Shown here: in pieces, positions 6,122-6,822 of the stretch | Layout: each line of letters starts with the position of its first letter | How positions within the stretch are numbered: position 1 is the first letter of the stretch | Origin: AM-1111 sp046302135 | GTDB lineage: Bacteria > Bacteroidota > Bacteroidia > B-17B0 > Aurantibacillaceae | Assembly (NCBI GenBank): GCA_046302135.1 | Contig: JBKCIQ010000103.1 | Coordinates: 1 to 6,822, forward strand | DNA: 6,822 bases | Direction: 5' to 3' | Notes under the pieces: generated by a model | Seen by the model: only the letters and a program-made list of their open reading frames with translations | Database searches by the model: none | What the model was told of the DNA's origin: nothing | Made by a program: the position numbers and the translations under genes

Positions 6122-6822
6122 TCAGGATTGTGCATTTAAAGCGGCTATACACCTATCTATTTCTCTTAATAATTCATTGATCTTCAATTTCGCGGATCTT
6201 TTGTTTTCAATTGATCCTGCCAACACTTTGGCTAAGTTAGCAGAATTTGAAAGCTTTTCCAAATTATTATCATTTTTTTGGCTTTCAACAACATTGCCAT
6301 ACTCCGCTAACTTTTTTAACAAATCTGAAACCTGCTTCTCGAGCTCCTCTTTTTGAACCTTCAAATTTAATGACTCGTTCTTGAGTGCCTCTATTTTATG
6401 GTTTAACTCTATTTTTTCATCGGATATTGAAAGGTTCGAACTGCTCAATTCTTCTTCTGCCTTAAACAATTCTCTCTTTAAATCAGTGATTGTTTCCTCT
6501 AATTTTATTTTTTCGGAATTCAAATTGTCTGCAAACTGCCTTAATTCTTCAATTTCAACAGAAGAAGAAGAGAATTCTTCATTTTTACTTAATAATTCAG
6601 CTGATTTATTTTCTGCCAAGGCAAGATCGACTTTTAACTGCTCATTAAAAGCTGTAAGCTCATCAACCTTTGAAGTTAGAGAGGAGTTAACTTCATCTAA
6701 AACCGATAATTCATTCAAACGTTTTTCAAGCTCCAAAATATTTTCTCTAAGTTCATGTATTTCTGAGTTTTTCACTTCAAGATCATTTCTTGAATCAGAC
6801 GCTCCTGCGTTGAGTTTAGTAA
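6122..6822 (-). CDS. Coiled-coil protein upstream of zapA (5' partial)
   Basis: I do not recognise a named family. The visible 233 or so residues are almost all coiled coil, rich in Glu, Lys, Leu, Ser and Asn, with heptad-like spacing of Leu (for example HELRENILELEKRLNEL). No enzymatic motif or transmembrane segment is seen. A short, less repetitive C-terminus, KLKINELLREIDRCIAALNAQS, resembles the end of hypothetical proteins next to zapA in other Bacteroidota, as I recall. The frame stays open to the window edge (residues TKLNAGASDSRNDLE precede the GTG at 6775), so that GTG is not a convincing start and the N-terminus lies outside. It ends in TGA 4 bp before zapA. The position suggests a ZapB-like partner of ZapA in cell division, but this is inference from context and coiled-coil content only. 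Confidence 0.75.
   Translation of the reverse strand, partial: TKLNAGASDSRNDLEVKNSEIHELRENILELEKRLNELSVLDEVNSSLTSKVDELTAFNEQLKVDLALAENKSAELLSKNEEFSSSSVEIEELRQFADNLNSEKIKLEETITDLKRELFKAEEELSSSNLSISDEKIELNHKIEALKNESLNLKVQKEELEKQVSDLLKKLAEYGNVVESQKNDNNLEKLSNSANLAKVLAGSIENKRSAKLKINELLREIDRCIAALNAQS

Overview
The window looks like chromosomal DNA of a Bacteroidota bacterium. The evidence is the low GC content, AT-rich leaders without clear Shine-Dalgarno sequences, a type IX secretion (T9SS) C-terminal sorting domain on a secreted oxidase, a TAnnTTTG-type -7 promoter element, and a zapA-rny gene pair preceded by a coiled-coil gene. Genus cannot be told from these data. Coding density is very high. 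The largest gap between genes is 86 bp (4067-4152), and no stretch over 300 bases lacks a gene.

Layout: positions 2-817 (+) hold the 3' part of a XerD/XerC-type tyrosine recombinase whose start lies before the window. It meets a ZIP-family metal transporter (820-1560, -) tail to tail, 2 bp apart. Everything to the right is on the minus strand. Read in the direction of transcription, from the right edge leftward, the order is: a coiled-coil protein open at the window edge (6122-6822), zapA (5809-6117), rny for RNase Y (4153-5730), a strong intrinsic terminator (4105-4131), a class I SAM-dependent methyltransferase (3314-4066), a multicopper oxidase (1609-3309) and the ZIP transporter.

The right half is housekeeping: cell division (ZapA with a possible coiled-coil partner) and mRNA decay (membrane-anchored RNase Y). 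The left half is a possible metal-handling group: a secreted copper oxidase followed by a ZIP transporter with its own candidate promoter. The methyltransferase ends 4 bp before the oxidase starts, so those two are probably cotranscribed.

The main oddity is in the multicopper oxidase. Its reading frame is cut by one in-frame TGA at 2977-2979, exactly where the family normally has Trp (TGG). The frame is the same on both sides, and all four copper-binding motifs plus the sorting domain are intact. This is a point nonsense change, a sequencing error or a read-through site, not a frameshift. I see no undescribed multi-gene system, mobile element, CRISPR array or RNA gene.
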